NCBI RefSeq assembly: GCF_007747655.1
Contig: NZ_CP036274.1
Location: 186,001-250,000 of the forward strand
DNA from: Anatilimnocola aggregata
GTDB taxonomy: Bacteria; Planctomycetota; Planctomycetia; Pirellulales; Pirellulaceae
Length of the DNA stretch: 64,000 nucleotides
Reading direction: 5' to 3'
A program made the position numbers and the translations under genes. Below are positions 37,443 to 44,837 of this stretch, in pieces (position 1 is the stretch's first letter; each line of letters opens with the position of its first letter). The notes under the pieces were generated by a model. That model made no database searches. It had not been told where the DNA came from and saw only the letters and a program-made list of their open reading frames with translations.

Positions 37443-39488
37443 CTACTTGCCCGCATGGAATTTGTCCGCGTCCAGGTAGCGAATGTGAACAACGCTGATC
37501 AGGTCTCCCGCCCTAGTGTCGCGCCGTTCGGTGAGAACTTCGGGAGTTTCCCAGGGTTGTACGGTGGTTCCGCCGCGTACCGCGGTTGGCGTGTAGAAGG
37601 CAGCAGTGATCATTCCCATGCTCTCGGTAAAGTTCTTTTGAGCGGCCAGCGACTGAGCGGGATCGGTGACGACAAAGCGGCGTAACTTGCCAGCAGCTCC
37701 GGTTTCTGTCACAAACCCCCGGATTGCCCAGACCCGTTGTGGATTCTGGGTAACATCCATCATCCACTCGCGGGCTTCATCTAGTTTTGCGATCGGCGCG
37801 ACTTCGACGGTGCTAATACCTTTCTCAGCGCGCAACTTTTGCGGCAGGGTGTTCAGGCCATCGACCAGTACCTTCACGCAGCAACTTTCGTTGTTCAGGA
37901 TTCGGACCCAGATCTCGTAGACCTCGCCGTTCCGCAGCGGGATGACATACTCGTTGCCTCGAAATTCGCCGACCCGTTCTTTACCGTTCACCATGATCGC
38001 AACTCGATAGGGGAACTTCGGATCGCGCATGGGATGGGGGGCAGTCGCCTTTTCGTCAAGCTTCTGAATTAGCTCGCCGGAGTTATCGGAGTTGCCGGGT
38101 ACCGGTGGCGGCCGATCTTCCGGCTTGATTGCCACGCTGTGGCCGAGCATTGCCCACTCGTTTTCGTTGAGCAGGGCCGATCCCCCCGCTGCGCCCACGA
38201 GCGATTCGGTCTCAATGTTTTGCAGTTTGCACTGCAGGGTGATGGTCTTGTTCTGGCGATGTCGCAGAGTGCCCATGACAATCGCGGGCATTCCGCCTAG
38301 TTCTTTGGAAAGCTGCTGGAGCGCTTCGGGCGAACCCAACTGATCGACGGTGAACTTCTGCTTCTTCAGAGCGGCGATCAGTCGCGTACTGTCGATTACT
38401 TCGCAAGTGCCCGACTGCAGGAGCGTTTTTTCGAGTTCAGCGGTGCACCAGCGCCCGAGCGAGCCGAACCCGCCGCCCAGAGCTTCACCCAGCGGAGTGT
38501 CGGTAGTGAATTGCAATACTCCGACCTTCTTGAGTCCCCGCTCCTGCATCGACCAGGCCATTTGCTGCGCCATGTCGTTGATCAAATACTTGAGCTTGGT
38601 CGGCACAAGTTCGAGCACTACCGGGGTTCCGCTGCCGCCGCGAATGATGCGAACTGGCGTTTGGGGCCGGTGCAGCTGACTCTTAGCCGTGTGTGTCACA
38701 TTCTTGTGGACGTACTTGTTCAGCTCGTCGATGTCGACTTCGGCATCACCATTTTCATCTGCATGGCCGGCGAGGCCTTGATTGAGCCAGTAGGTAAAAA
38801 GTGACTGCCGCTTCTCGACCCAGATTTGACTTTTCTCATCACCGGTCGAACTGGCCAAAGTCACAACGCCTTCCAGATCGCGGAACGGCTCTCCCAAGTC
38901 CTTGGCGCTGGCTCCTTTAATCAGCTCCTCACCTTTTTCGGTCCCTGCATGACACGAGTCGAGCACTAGCAATTTGAATTGGGCCGGACACGCGGCAATT
39001 TGATCTTTCAGCCAAGAGACCGAGATGCCCGTGGCAGCGGGATTCGTTGGATCGCAATCGATCGGCGCGAGAAACAAGTTGCCGTCCTGCGAACGAAAGC
39101 CGTGACCACTGAAATAGACAATTAGCCGATCCTTGGCCTTCGGCTTGCGCAGGTAACGTGGGAGTTGTTCGATCAAGCTGGCTTTGAGTGGTTGAAAGCG
39201 CGAATCGGGTGCAGTCTCGACAAATTTAATCACCCGTTCACTCGGCACGCCACCACGATCTCGCAACGTGGCGGCCAGCTGATCGACGTCGTTCATTGTA
39301 TAGGTCAGCGGCGTCGCTTTTTGATAGTTCTCAACGCCAATTAAAATCGCCCATTGCTGGCCGGCGGTTTCGTCGCCATCACCAAAGGCCAAGTCCTGGG
39401 CTACTAACGAGGGCAGTTGGCATGGCAAAGCCAATAACGCCAGCGCGAGGATACCGAAACTGGCATGCACAAAAGCGGGGGCGTGCAT
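37443..39488 (-). CDS. Exported caspase-family peptidase with CsgG/FlgO-like domain (caspase A)
   Basis: A 681-residue exported protein. The signal peptide MHAPAFVHASFGILALAL ends near LVAQ. The caspase p20 domain (about residues 45-290) has the catalytic dyad His129 in YFSGHG and Cys179 in LDSCHAG. After it comes DENGDAEVDIDEL (coded at 38721-38759), an EF-hand-type calcium loop. A CsgG/FlgO-like segment spans about 310-500 (KVGVLQFTTDTPLGEALG, GTCEVIDSTRLIAALKKQ), followed by a beta-rich C-terminus. It is a clan CD cysteine peptidase predicted to act outside the cytoplasm; its substrate is unknown. The start at 39488 has AGGAG upstream. It is first in an operon with the Ser/Thr kinase and divergent from caspases B and C. 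Confidence 0.9.
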   Translation of the reverse strand: MHAPAFVHASFGILALALLALPCQLPSLVAQDLAFGDGDETAGQQWAILIGVENYQKATPLTYTMNDVDQLAATLRDRGGVPSERVIKFVETAPDSRFQPLKASLIEQLPRYLRKPKAKDRLIVYFSGHGFRSQDGNLFLAPIDCDPTNPAATGISVSWLKDQIAACPAQFKLLVLDSCHAGTEKGEELIKGASAKDLGEPFRDLEGVVTLASSTGDEKSQIWVEKRQSLFTYWLNQGLAGHADENGDAEVDIDELNKYVHKNVTHTAKSQLHRPQTPVRIIRGGSGTPVVLELVPTKLKYLINDMAQQMAWSMQERGLKKVGVLQFTTDTPLGEALGGGFGSLGRWCTAELEKTLLQSGTCEVIDSTRLIAALKKQKFTVDQLGSPEALQQLSKELGGMPAIVMGTLRHRQNKTITLQCKLQNIETESLVGAAGGSALLNENEWAMLGHSVAIKPEDRPPPVPGNSDNSGELIQKLDEKATAPHPMRDPKFPYRVAIMVNGKERVGEFRGNEYVIPLRNGEVYEIWVRILNNESCCVKVLVDGLNTLPQKLRAEKGISTVEVAPIAKLDEAREWMMDVTQNPQRVWAIRGFVTETGAAGKLRRFVVTDPAQSLAAQKNFTESMGMITAAFYTPTAVRGGTTVQPWETPEVLTERRDTRAGDLISVVHIRYLDADKFHAGK

Positions 39489-39589
39489 CGAACGAACTCC
39501 TGTATATCTCAGTGCAAGGGGCGACGAGTTTTGGCAAACAGCCCGAATAGTCTGATTGCAACTGCTTTCGCCTTCGCAGTTGGTCAATA

Positions 39590-39615
39590 TACAGACGAGT
39601 TTGCCAGGTGTGACA
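39590..39615 (-). promoter_or_regulatory. ECF-type promoter of caspase A: TGTCACA-N16-GTA
   Basis: On the minus strand TGTCACA (39615-39609) is followed after exactly 16 bases by GTA (39592-39590), 101 bases before the caspase A start codon. The same arrangement precedes four other genes of the cluster. Confidence 0.7.
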
Positions 39616-39674
39616 CTCAAAAATCATGGTGGCTGACCATTTATAGAACGCTCACATTTATTTTCTGACGCGAC

Positions 39675-39700
39675 TGTCACAAGCTCGTTTCTGGCTGGTA
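39675..39700 (+). promoter_or_regulatory. ECF-type promoter of caspases B and C: TGTCACA-N16-GTA
   Basis: TGTCACA (39675-39681), 16 bases, GTA (39698-39700), 84 bases before the caspase B start. It lies back to back with the caspase A promoter in one 296-base divergent region. Confidence 0.7.
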
Positions 39701-39784
39701 CGGATCATAGACTAGGAACTAATTCGCTCACGCCCGGCGTTCAACCGGCTGAGTGCTGGTTCGACATTTTGCTGGAACTTGCCC

Positions 39785-41335
39785 ATGAGCCGTCTATCTA
39801 TTTGCCGTTGCTCCTTGGTGTTACTGGCCGCGGTAATGGCCGCTTCACTGCAGCTGTTGGCCGCCGATCCGGTGCCTCCCAAGCCCACCGGGATCAACGA
39901 TCAGATCTTCAATGACAGGCCGTCTTTCTTGGTCGGCGCTCAGGTCAATCGAGCGAATCGCGAGTATCGCGAAGGAGACTCGCTGACCGTGAATGTAACC
40001 TCGGAGGAAGACGCTTATCTCTACGTGCTCTACCAACAGGCTGACGGCCAGGTGTTTCAGGTCTTTCCCAACCAGATCCAAACCGATAACCGCGTTAAAG
40101 CCCGGCAAGCCGTGCGAGTGCCTGCCGAGACCGACCTTTTCCGTTGGGTTGTTGGCAAGCCGTTTGGCAAAGAGATCATCAAAGTCCTGGCAACCAAAGA
40201 ACCTGTCGATGTCCTTTCGCAACCCGAGCTGCTGAAAGGCCGCTTCAACCCGGTCAGCAAGCAGGCCTTGAAAGGTGTGGAACTCGAACTGGGCGCGGAT
40301 AAGCCCATTCGCTGGGGCGAGACCGATGTCGAGATTCACACCTACGCCAACACCCAGCCCCCCGAAGCTGCCGTGGCGCGGCGCTACGGCGTCTTCTTCG
40401 GCGTCTCGCAACATCGCTACAACAAGTATGTCGTTGCCGCCAAAGGAAAAGATGCCTCGAACGATTTATTCGCAGCCCATCGCGATGCCCAAGAGCTGGC
40501 CGAGACCATGCGGACTGCTGGCCGGCTGGATGGAATCAAGCTCTACACGAACGACCAGGCCACCAAGGCGAATATGCAAACGGCCATCACGCAGTGGCTG
40601 CCATCGGTCTCGAAGCCGGGCGATACCGTCGTCATCTATTTTTCGGGACACACCGGACAAATGCCCGATACCAGCGGCGACGAAAGCGATGGCAAAGACG
40701 AGTACCTGGTGCCGCACGACATGCTGGGCCCAAGGGAATTCATCGCCATGGCCGAACTGCACAAAGCGAACAAGCTTTCGGCGGAAGACGCTCGGGAATT
40801 CGAACAACTCCGTACCGAAGTTCAGAACTTGGGACCAGAACCGGAAGTGAAGCTGATCGCAGCAACCGGAGTCACCGACGACCAAATGGCTCGTTGGGTT
40901 CAGCGGCTCGACGGGCGACAAGTGATTTTCATTAGCGATTCCTGTCATAGCGGCGGGTTTGCCCAAGACGAGACCAACTTCAAAGGTTTGCCCGAGGAAA
41001 CTAAATTCGACTTCCTGCAAGGCGAAGCTGGTCGACTCAAAAACCTGGGGCAAAGCGATCATGCGGTGTTGTGCGCTGCCCACGCTAACGAACTCGCACT
41101 GGAACGTCCCACGAAAGACATGAGTGTGTTGACCTACTGCCTGGTGGATTTTTTGAATCGACCCACGGGCGCTCAACGACTCGAAGACTGCTTCAAATTC
41201 TGCGATGGCGAAATGCAGCAGTACTTTGCGGACTGGAACAAAGCCCTCGAGGCAGCGGGTCGAACCGAACGAGTAACCGCCAGTCATCCATTCCTGCTGA
41301 ATCACTGCACCAAGCCGGTGTTCATTAAACCCTAG
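39785..41335 (+). CDS. Exported DUF4384 plus caspase-family peptidase (caspase B)
   Basis: A 516-residue exported protein. The signal peptide (MSRLSICRCSLVLLAAVMA, cleaved near LLAAD) is followed by a DUF4384-type beta domain at about residues 40-150 (VNVTSEEDAYLYVLYQQADG, QVFPN). The caspase domain begins near residue 200 (VFFGVSQHRYNKYV) with His289 in YFSGHTG and Cys387 in SDSCHSGG. DUF4384-caspase fusions are known among bacterial caspase homologues. Secretion implies action in the periplasm or planctomycete invaginated space. The ATG at 39785 is preferred over a TTG at 39779. Caspase C follows after 45 bases, so the two form an operon. Confidence 0.9.
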   Translation: MSRLSICRCSLVLLAAVMAASLQLLAADPVPPKPTGINDQIFNDRPSFLVGAQVNRANREYREGDSLTVNVTSEEDAYLYVLYQQADGQVFQVFPNQIQTDNRVKARQAVRVPAETDLFRWVVGKPFGKEIIKVLATKEPVDVLSQPELLKGRFNPVSKQALKGVELELGADKPIRWGETDVEIHTYANTQPPEAAVARRYGVFFGVSQHRYNKYVVAAKGKDASNDLFAAHRDAQELAETMRTAGRLDGIKLYTNDQATKANMQTAITQWLPSVSKPGDTVVIYFSGHTGQMPDTSGDESDGKDEYLVPHDMLGPREFIAMAELHKANKLSAEDAREFEQLRTEVQNLGPEPEVKLIAATGVTDDQMARWVQRLDGRQVIFISDSCHSGGFAQDETNFKGLPEETKFDFLQGEAGRLKNLGQSDHAVLCAAHANELALERPTKDMSVLTYCLVDFLNRPTGAQRLEDCFKFCDGEMQQYFADWNKALEAAGRTERVTASHPFLLNHCTKPVFIKP

Positions 41336-41380
41336 GGTGCAAGTCCTCACTTCCAAGTTTCGTCGCCGGAGAACTCAGTC

Positions 41381-42778
41381 ATGATTTCCCGAAAAAATAG
41401 GCTCGTTTTCGCTTGTAGCTTGCTATTTACCTTGGGCCTGCCGTTGCTTATCGCTGTGGCCCAGCAGCCCGCGCCACCGATGCCACCAACCGAACAGCCA
41501 GCAGCGGTACCGCCGTCGCCCGGCGATTCTCTGGTGCCCACGCGACCTGCCTTCCTGATGAACGTTGCCGTCAATCGGGCCGATCCCCGCTACAGCCACG
41601 GCGAGCGGCTGGCAGTTCGCTTCAAAGCAGAAACCGATTGCCACGTCTATTTGCTCTACCATCAGGCCGACGGCAGCACCGTAATGCTCTTCCCCAACAA
41701 AGCTCAGCCAGATACCGCGGTCAAAGCCAATGTCGAAGTCTCAATTCCCAAGGCCGGTGACGACTTCCGCTTTCGGATCGCTGCCCCGTATGGCAAAGAA
41801 GCGATGCAAGTTATCGCCAGCAAGAAACGGATAGAGTTGCTCGACAAACTCGATGCCAGCGCCGGCCGTGCCGTGGCAGTTTCGCAAGCAACTCAGGACG
41901 AACTAGCGAAATTGATCAAGGCTTCGGCCGACCAGTTTGCCGAACATCGCGTGGTCCTGCAGACGCAGGCCGCCGGTGGTGCCTTGCCAGCTTCTCGTCC
42001 GCCACTGCGGGCGGGGCTGTTTGTGGGCGTGAACAAATTGAAAGCGACAAAACATGGCGACGAAGCACCTCAGGCCCGAGGCTCTGCCGAATTGATGCAT
42101 AAGTCGATGACGACGCTCGGTGGTGTCGCTCCCGAACATGCGCGAGTGCTGACCGATACCGGAGCCACGACAGCCTCCTTCGAAGAGGCGATGACAAAAT
42201 GGCTCCCGTCGATCACACAGCCAGGCGATACCGTGTTTTTGTTCTACTGCGGTCATGGTGGTCCGGAGCCAACCGACGATCCAGCCGAAATTGACGGCAT
42301 GGACGAGGTCATTACCACTTACGACAAGTTTGTCGTCGACGATCAACTGGGGCGCTGGTTGCAGGAACTTCCCGGCCGTCAAATTGTCATGTTAATGGAA
42401 ACTTGCCACGGTGGTGGCCTGGTCGATGCCCGCAGTCTGACCGGCTCGATTCACGACGTTGCTCGGCGCGTTCACGACATTTCGCAGCTGAACACCATCG
42501 TCGTCACAGCCTGCCTGCCGGACGAATTCTCCTCGTTTTCGAAGGATCTTCCGGCAGCCTTCATGCCCATCTATTTTGACGAAGCGATGCGGACCCTACC
42601 GCGCCCCGTCTCCGTTCAAGCCGCATTTCAACACTACCGACGTAAACTGCGTGCCACCATCGGTGCTGATCAGGAACCTGTTCTGCTCGATAACATCCTG
42701 CTCCCCGTTCCCTTGGTCCTGGCCGGTGCCGCTGCGAAACCCGCTCCCCAGAACACAGCTCCCCAACCGCAGCGGTAA
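41381..42778 (+). CDS. Exported DUF4384 plus caspase-family peptidase (caspase C)
   Basis: A 465-residue paralogue of caspase B. The signal peptide MISRKNRLVFACSLLFTLG ends near AVAQQ, followed by a Pro-rich spacer. A DUF4384-like domain at about residues 45-140 contains CHVYLLYHQADGSTVMLFPN. The caspase domain begins near residue 205 (GLFVGVNKLKATKHGD) with His292 in FYCGHGG and Cys342 in METCHGGG; the Gly-Gly-Gly after Cys-His and the Cys before Gly-His are divergent. Dyad residues are intact, so activity is plausible. A GGAG lies about 11 bases upstream. It has no promoter motif of its own, consistent with co-transcription with caspase B. Confidence 0.88.
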   Translation: MISRKNRLVFACSLLFTLGLPLLIAVAQQPAPPMPPTEQPAAVPPSPGDSLVPTRPAFLMNVAVNRADPRYSHGERLAVRFKAETDCHVYLLYHQADGSTVMLFPNKAQPDTAVKANVEVSIPKAGDDFRFRIAAPYGKEAMQVIASKKRIELLDKLDASAGRAVAVSQATQDELAKLIKASADQFAEHRVVLQTQAAGGALPASRPPLRAGLFVGVNKLKATKHGDEAPQARGSAELMHKSMTTLGGVAPEHARVLTDTGATTASFEEAMTKWLPSITQPGDTVFLFYCGHGGPEPTDDPAEIDGMDEVITTYDKFVVDDQLGRWLQELPGRQIVMLMETCHGGGLVDARSLTGSIHDVARRVHDISQLNTIVVTACLPDEFSSFSKDLPAAFMPIYFDEAMRTLPRPVSVQAAFQHYRRKLRATIGADQEPVLLDNILLPVPLVLAGAAAKPAPQNTAPQPQR

Positions 42779-42815
42779 CTTTTGGTTCAACCAGTTTGCG
42801 TCCAAAAACGTGTGA

Positions 42816-42921
42816 GGTTTATCAACACCCCCCTTTTGCGTGCATCACAATCAAGTCGTTCTGCGGCAACGAATTGCGCCGAATTTGCCAATTCCGAAAT
42901 CATCCTATTTGTTGATAAACC
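42816..42921 (-). mobile_element. 106-bp MITE-like element, copy B (inverted)
   Basis: The ends GGTTTATCAACA (42816-42827) and TGTTGATAAACC (42910-42921) are perfect; pairing extends two bases further to GAGG/CCTC. It is the reverse-orientation partner of the copy at 33463-33568, with the same length and about 12 differences by eye. Confidence 0.8.
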
Positions 42922-43185
42922 TCGGTCTCGCGTCTCTCGCTGCCGCGGGTAAATCTCCCGGAATGCCACGAAACTTTCCCGCGCAACGCGCAACCGGTTC
43001 CTGCCGTGCAGGCGCGCTCTTTCCACCAGGTTGCCAAACAGCCGCTCCAATTATCACAATGTAGTTTCTAGTTGTCAATAATGTATCAATGAGTTTTTCG
43101 TAACTGTTTGGTCCGGCCGCTCCTGCCCTATCGCTACGTGGCAAATGACGCACGGTGCGCCCCAGGGAATTTTTTTAGAAGCGGC

Positions 43186-43211
43186 TGTCACAGCAGGGAA
43201 TCTCGCTGTTA
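43186..43211 (+). promoter_or_regulatory. ECF-type promoter of the RTX/papain-like gene: TGTCACA-N15-GTTA
   Basis: TGTCACA (43186-43192) is followed after 15 bases by GTTA (43208-43211), about 70 bases before the start codon. It has the same -35-like box as its neighbours but a one-base variation in spacing. Confidence 0.6.
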
Positions 43212-43280
43212 CTGCTCCTGAACCCGGAGTTCGCCAGGCGAAACCGGACGCTCTTAATCAGCCCTTCAGGAGACTCGCCG

Positions 43281-44663
43281 ATGACTGTTTGCCACCGAAA
43301 CTCGCTCCGTCCTCTTGCTCCCAAACGCCTGCAATTCGAACGACTGCAAAGTCGCGACCTGATGGCCGCCGACGTCATTTGGGAGAACAACGCCCCGCCG
43401 CCGGGCTTCTCGGCAAAAATCGAAAACGGGAGCCTCGTCTTTAGCGGCAGCGAAAGCAACGACGGCGTCCTGGTCAGCGACATCGTGGCCCGGAAGAACC
43501 AGAAGCAACTGGTAACTGGTGCCAAGTACATCGAAATTTCGCACTCCGACGCCAAGAACCGGTTGCGCAAAGGTTGGGTCAAGCAGGACGACTCGCTCGA
43601 CTTTGTGTTCTACGGCAAAGCTGGCAACGACAAGTTTCAGTACATCGACACTTCGGCCGATCCGGGTCCCCGTCGCGATCGAATGATTACCGCTTATGGC
43701 GGCGCAGGCGACGATCAAATCCATGGCCACACGCAGAACGACATTCTGTTCGGCGATGACGGAGTCGACTATCTCTGGGGTGAACTGGGCAACGATCTGG
43801 TTGTCGGTGGTGCCGGCAACGATCGCTTGTGGGGCGACGGCGTGACGAACGTCAACCGTAGCCAGACGGCTGATGCGGACTATCTGGAAGGAGGTCTCGG
43901 TGTCGACCAGCTCTACGGTTGGCAGGGTGGCGACATTCTGAATGGCGGCAACTATTGGCAAGTGAATGACGGCTCGGTCGATGAACTATCGGGCGGATCG
44001 GAAGCGGACTGCTTCTACATCGAAAAATTTAGCGACGCCCGCAAGAAGGAAGCCAAGGATCTATCGGTCGCGCAAGGGGATCGACCGGATGCCTTTACGG
44101 AACCTGTCCAACCCCCCACGTATGACAATTGGCTGGGGCAATATTATTTCGGCGGACCAGCCCGGCCGCTGAACACCACGGCGTTTCAGAATGAGCGGAG
44201 CATTCTGGCCAGCTCGCCTGGTAGCTTTCCGAATCTGGGTGTGAATTACGAAGTGCTGGGCCCTTCGACACCCACTTACAATTGCATCGCGGCCTCGGTG
44301 GGTGTGTATACGCACGATGTCTGGAATACCACGCCGACTTTGGAGTGGGCCAATAGCGTGTATCAATCACGGGGCTTTAGTGGGCCGATTGCCTTCAATA
44401 GTGCGGCCGGTTCTGCCTTGCTTGCGAATCCGAATGTGGAAGTAGTAGTGGTCTATGGCTTCTCGGGTGGAACGGGGCCCTATCTGCCCAGTGGCTCGAT
44501 CATCACCCATGCGGCCGCGCGGTCGGCAGACGGCACTTGGGTCAGCAAAATGGGCGACCTGGCCCTCATTCGGCATCAAACGCCGCAATCGATCGCCGGC
44601 GGCATGTATGGCCAGCCGTTGTATCTCTACTCGCGGCCCCGCCTGGCTTGTGGTTGCAACTAA
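43281..44663 (+). CDS. Secreted RTX-like protein with putative papain-like C-terminal domain
   Basis: A 460-residue protein. It begins with a planctomycete LEPR-XLL-like export leader (RLQSRDLMAA). Residues about 136-190 are RTX-like calcium-binding nonapeptides (GGAGDDQIHG, NDILFGDDG, GGAGNDRLWGDG). The C-terminal 140 residues contain YNCIAASVG, THAAARSADGTWVSKMGDL and a later IRH, the arrangement of the DUF7689-type family, probably with a papain-like Cys/His core (inferred). A Ca-stabilised secreted cysteine peptidase or transglutaminase-like protein fits, but activity is unproven. AGGAG lies eight bases before the ATG. It sits between the caspases and the CHAT genes and shares their promoter motif. 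Confidence 0.75.
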   Translation: MTVCHRNSLRPLAPKRLQFERLQSRDLMAADVIWENNAPPPGFSAKIENGSLVFSGSESNDGVLVSDIVARKNQKQLVTGAKYIEISHSDAKNRLRKGWVKQDDSLDFVFYGKAGNDKFQYIDTSADPGPRRDRMITAYGGAGDDQIHGHTQNDILFGDDGVDYLWGELGNDLVVGGAGNDRLWGDGVTNVNRSQTADADYLEGGLGVDQLYGWQGGDILNGGNYWQVNDGSVDELSGGSEADCFYIEKFSDARKKEAKDLSVAQGDRPDAFTEPVQPPTYDNWLGQYYFGGPARPLNTTAFQNERSILASSPGSFPNLGVNYEVLGPSTPTYNCIAASVGVYTHDVWNTTPTLEWANSVYQSRGFSGPIAFNSAAGSALLANPNVEVVVVYGFSGGTGPYLPSGSIITHAAARSADGTWVSKMGDLALIRHQTPQSIAGGMYGQPLYLYSRPRLACGCN

Positions 44664-44744
44664 GTCGTTAGCGACTCAAATTTGACGGGCATGTTGAATT
44701 GCCCCCCATTATAAATAAATGCCAGAAGTGAATCGCAGTTCAGC

Positions 44745-44772
44745 CCCTCTCCCCGATATACCGAGGAGAGGG
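44745..44772. repeat. Dispersed CCCTCTCC hairpin repeat (copy 2)
   Basis: CCCTCTCC (44745-44752) pairs perfectly with GGAGAGGG (44765-44772). It matches the repeat at 12264-12291. Seven A residues follow, so it would be a better terminator on the minus strand, where no gene ends. Confidence 0.6.
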
Positions 44773-44837
44773 AAAAAAATGCGAAAATAAAAAGTAAAAA
44801 GTAATAAGGCTCTATGGGCCTTCAGGAGTTCGCTGCC

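Larger units (their letters stand above)
42779..43280. other. Intergenic region with MITE copy B and a cluster promoter
   Basis: About 500 bases without a supported gene. It holds the second 106-bp element (42816-42921) and, nearer the downstream gene, the TGTCACA promoter at 43186. The stretch 43050-43180 is AT-richer and shows nothing assignable. Confidence 0.55.

Noticed and set aside
37707-38700. Two TGTCACA strings inside the caspase A gene (37707 and 38694)
   Set aside because: They are within coding sequence, point toward no start codon and lack the GTA partner at 15-17 bases.
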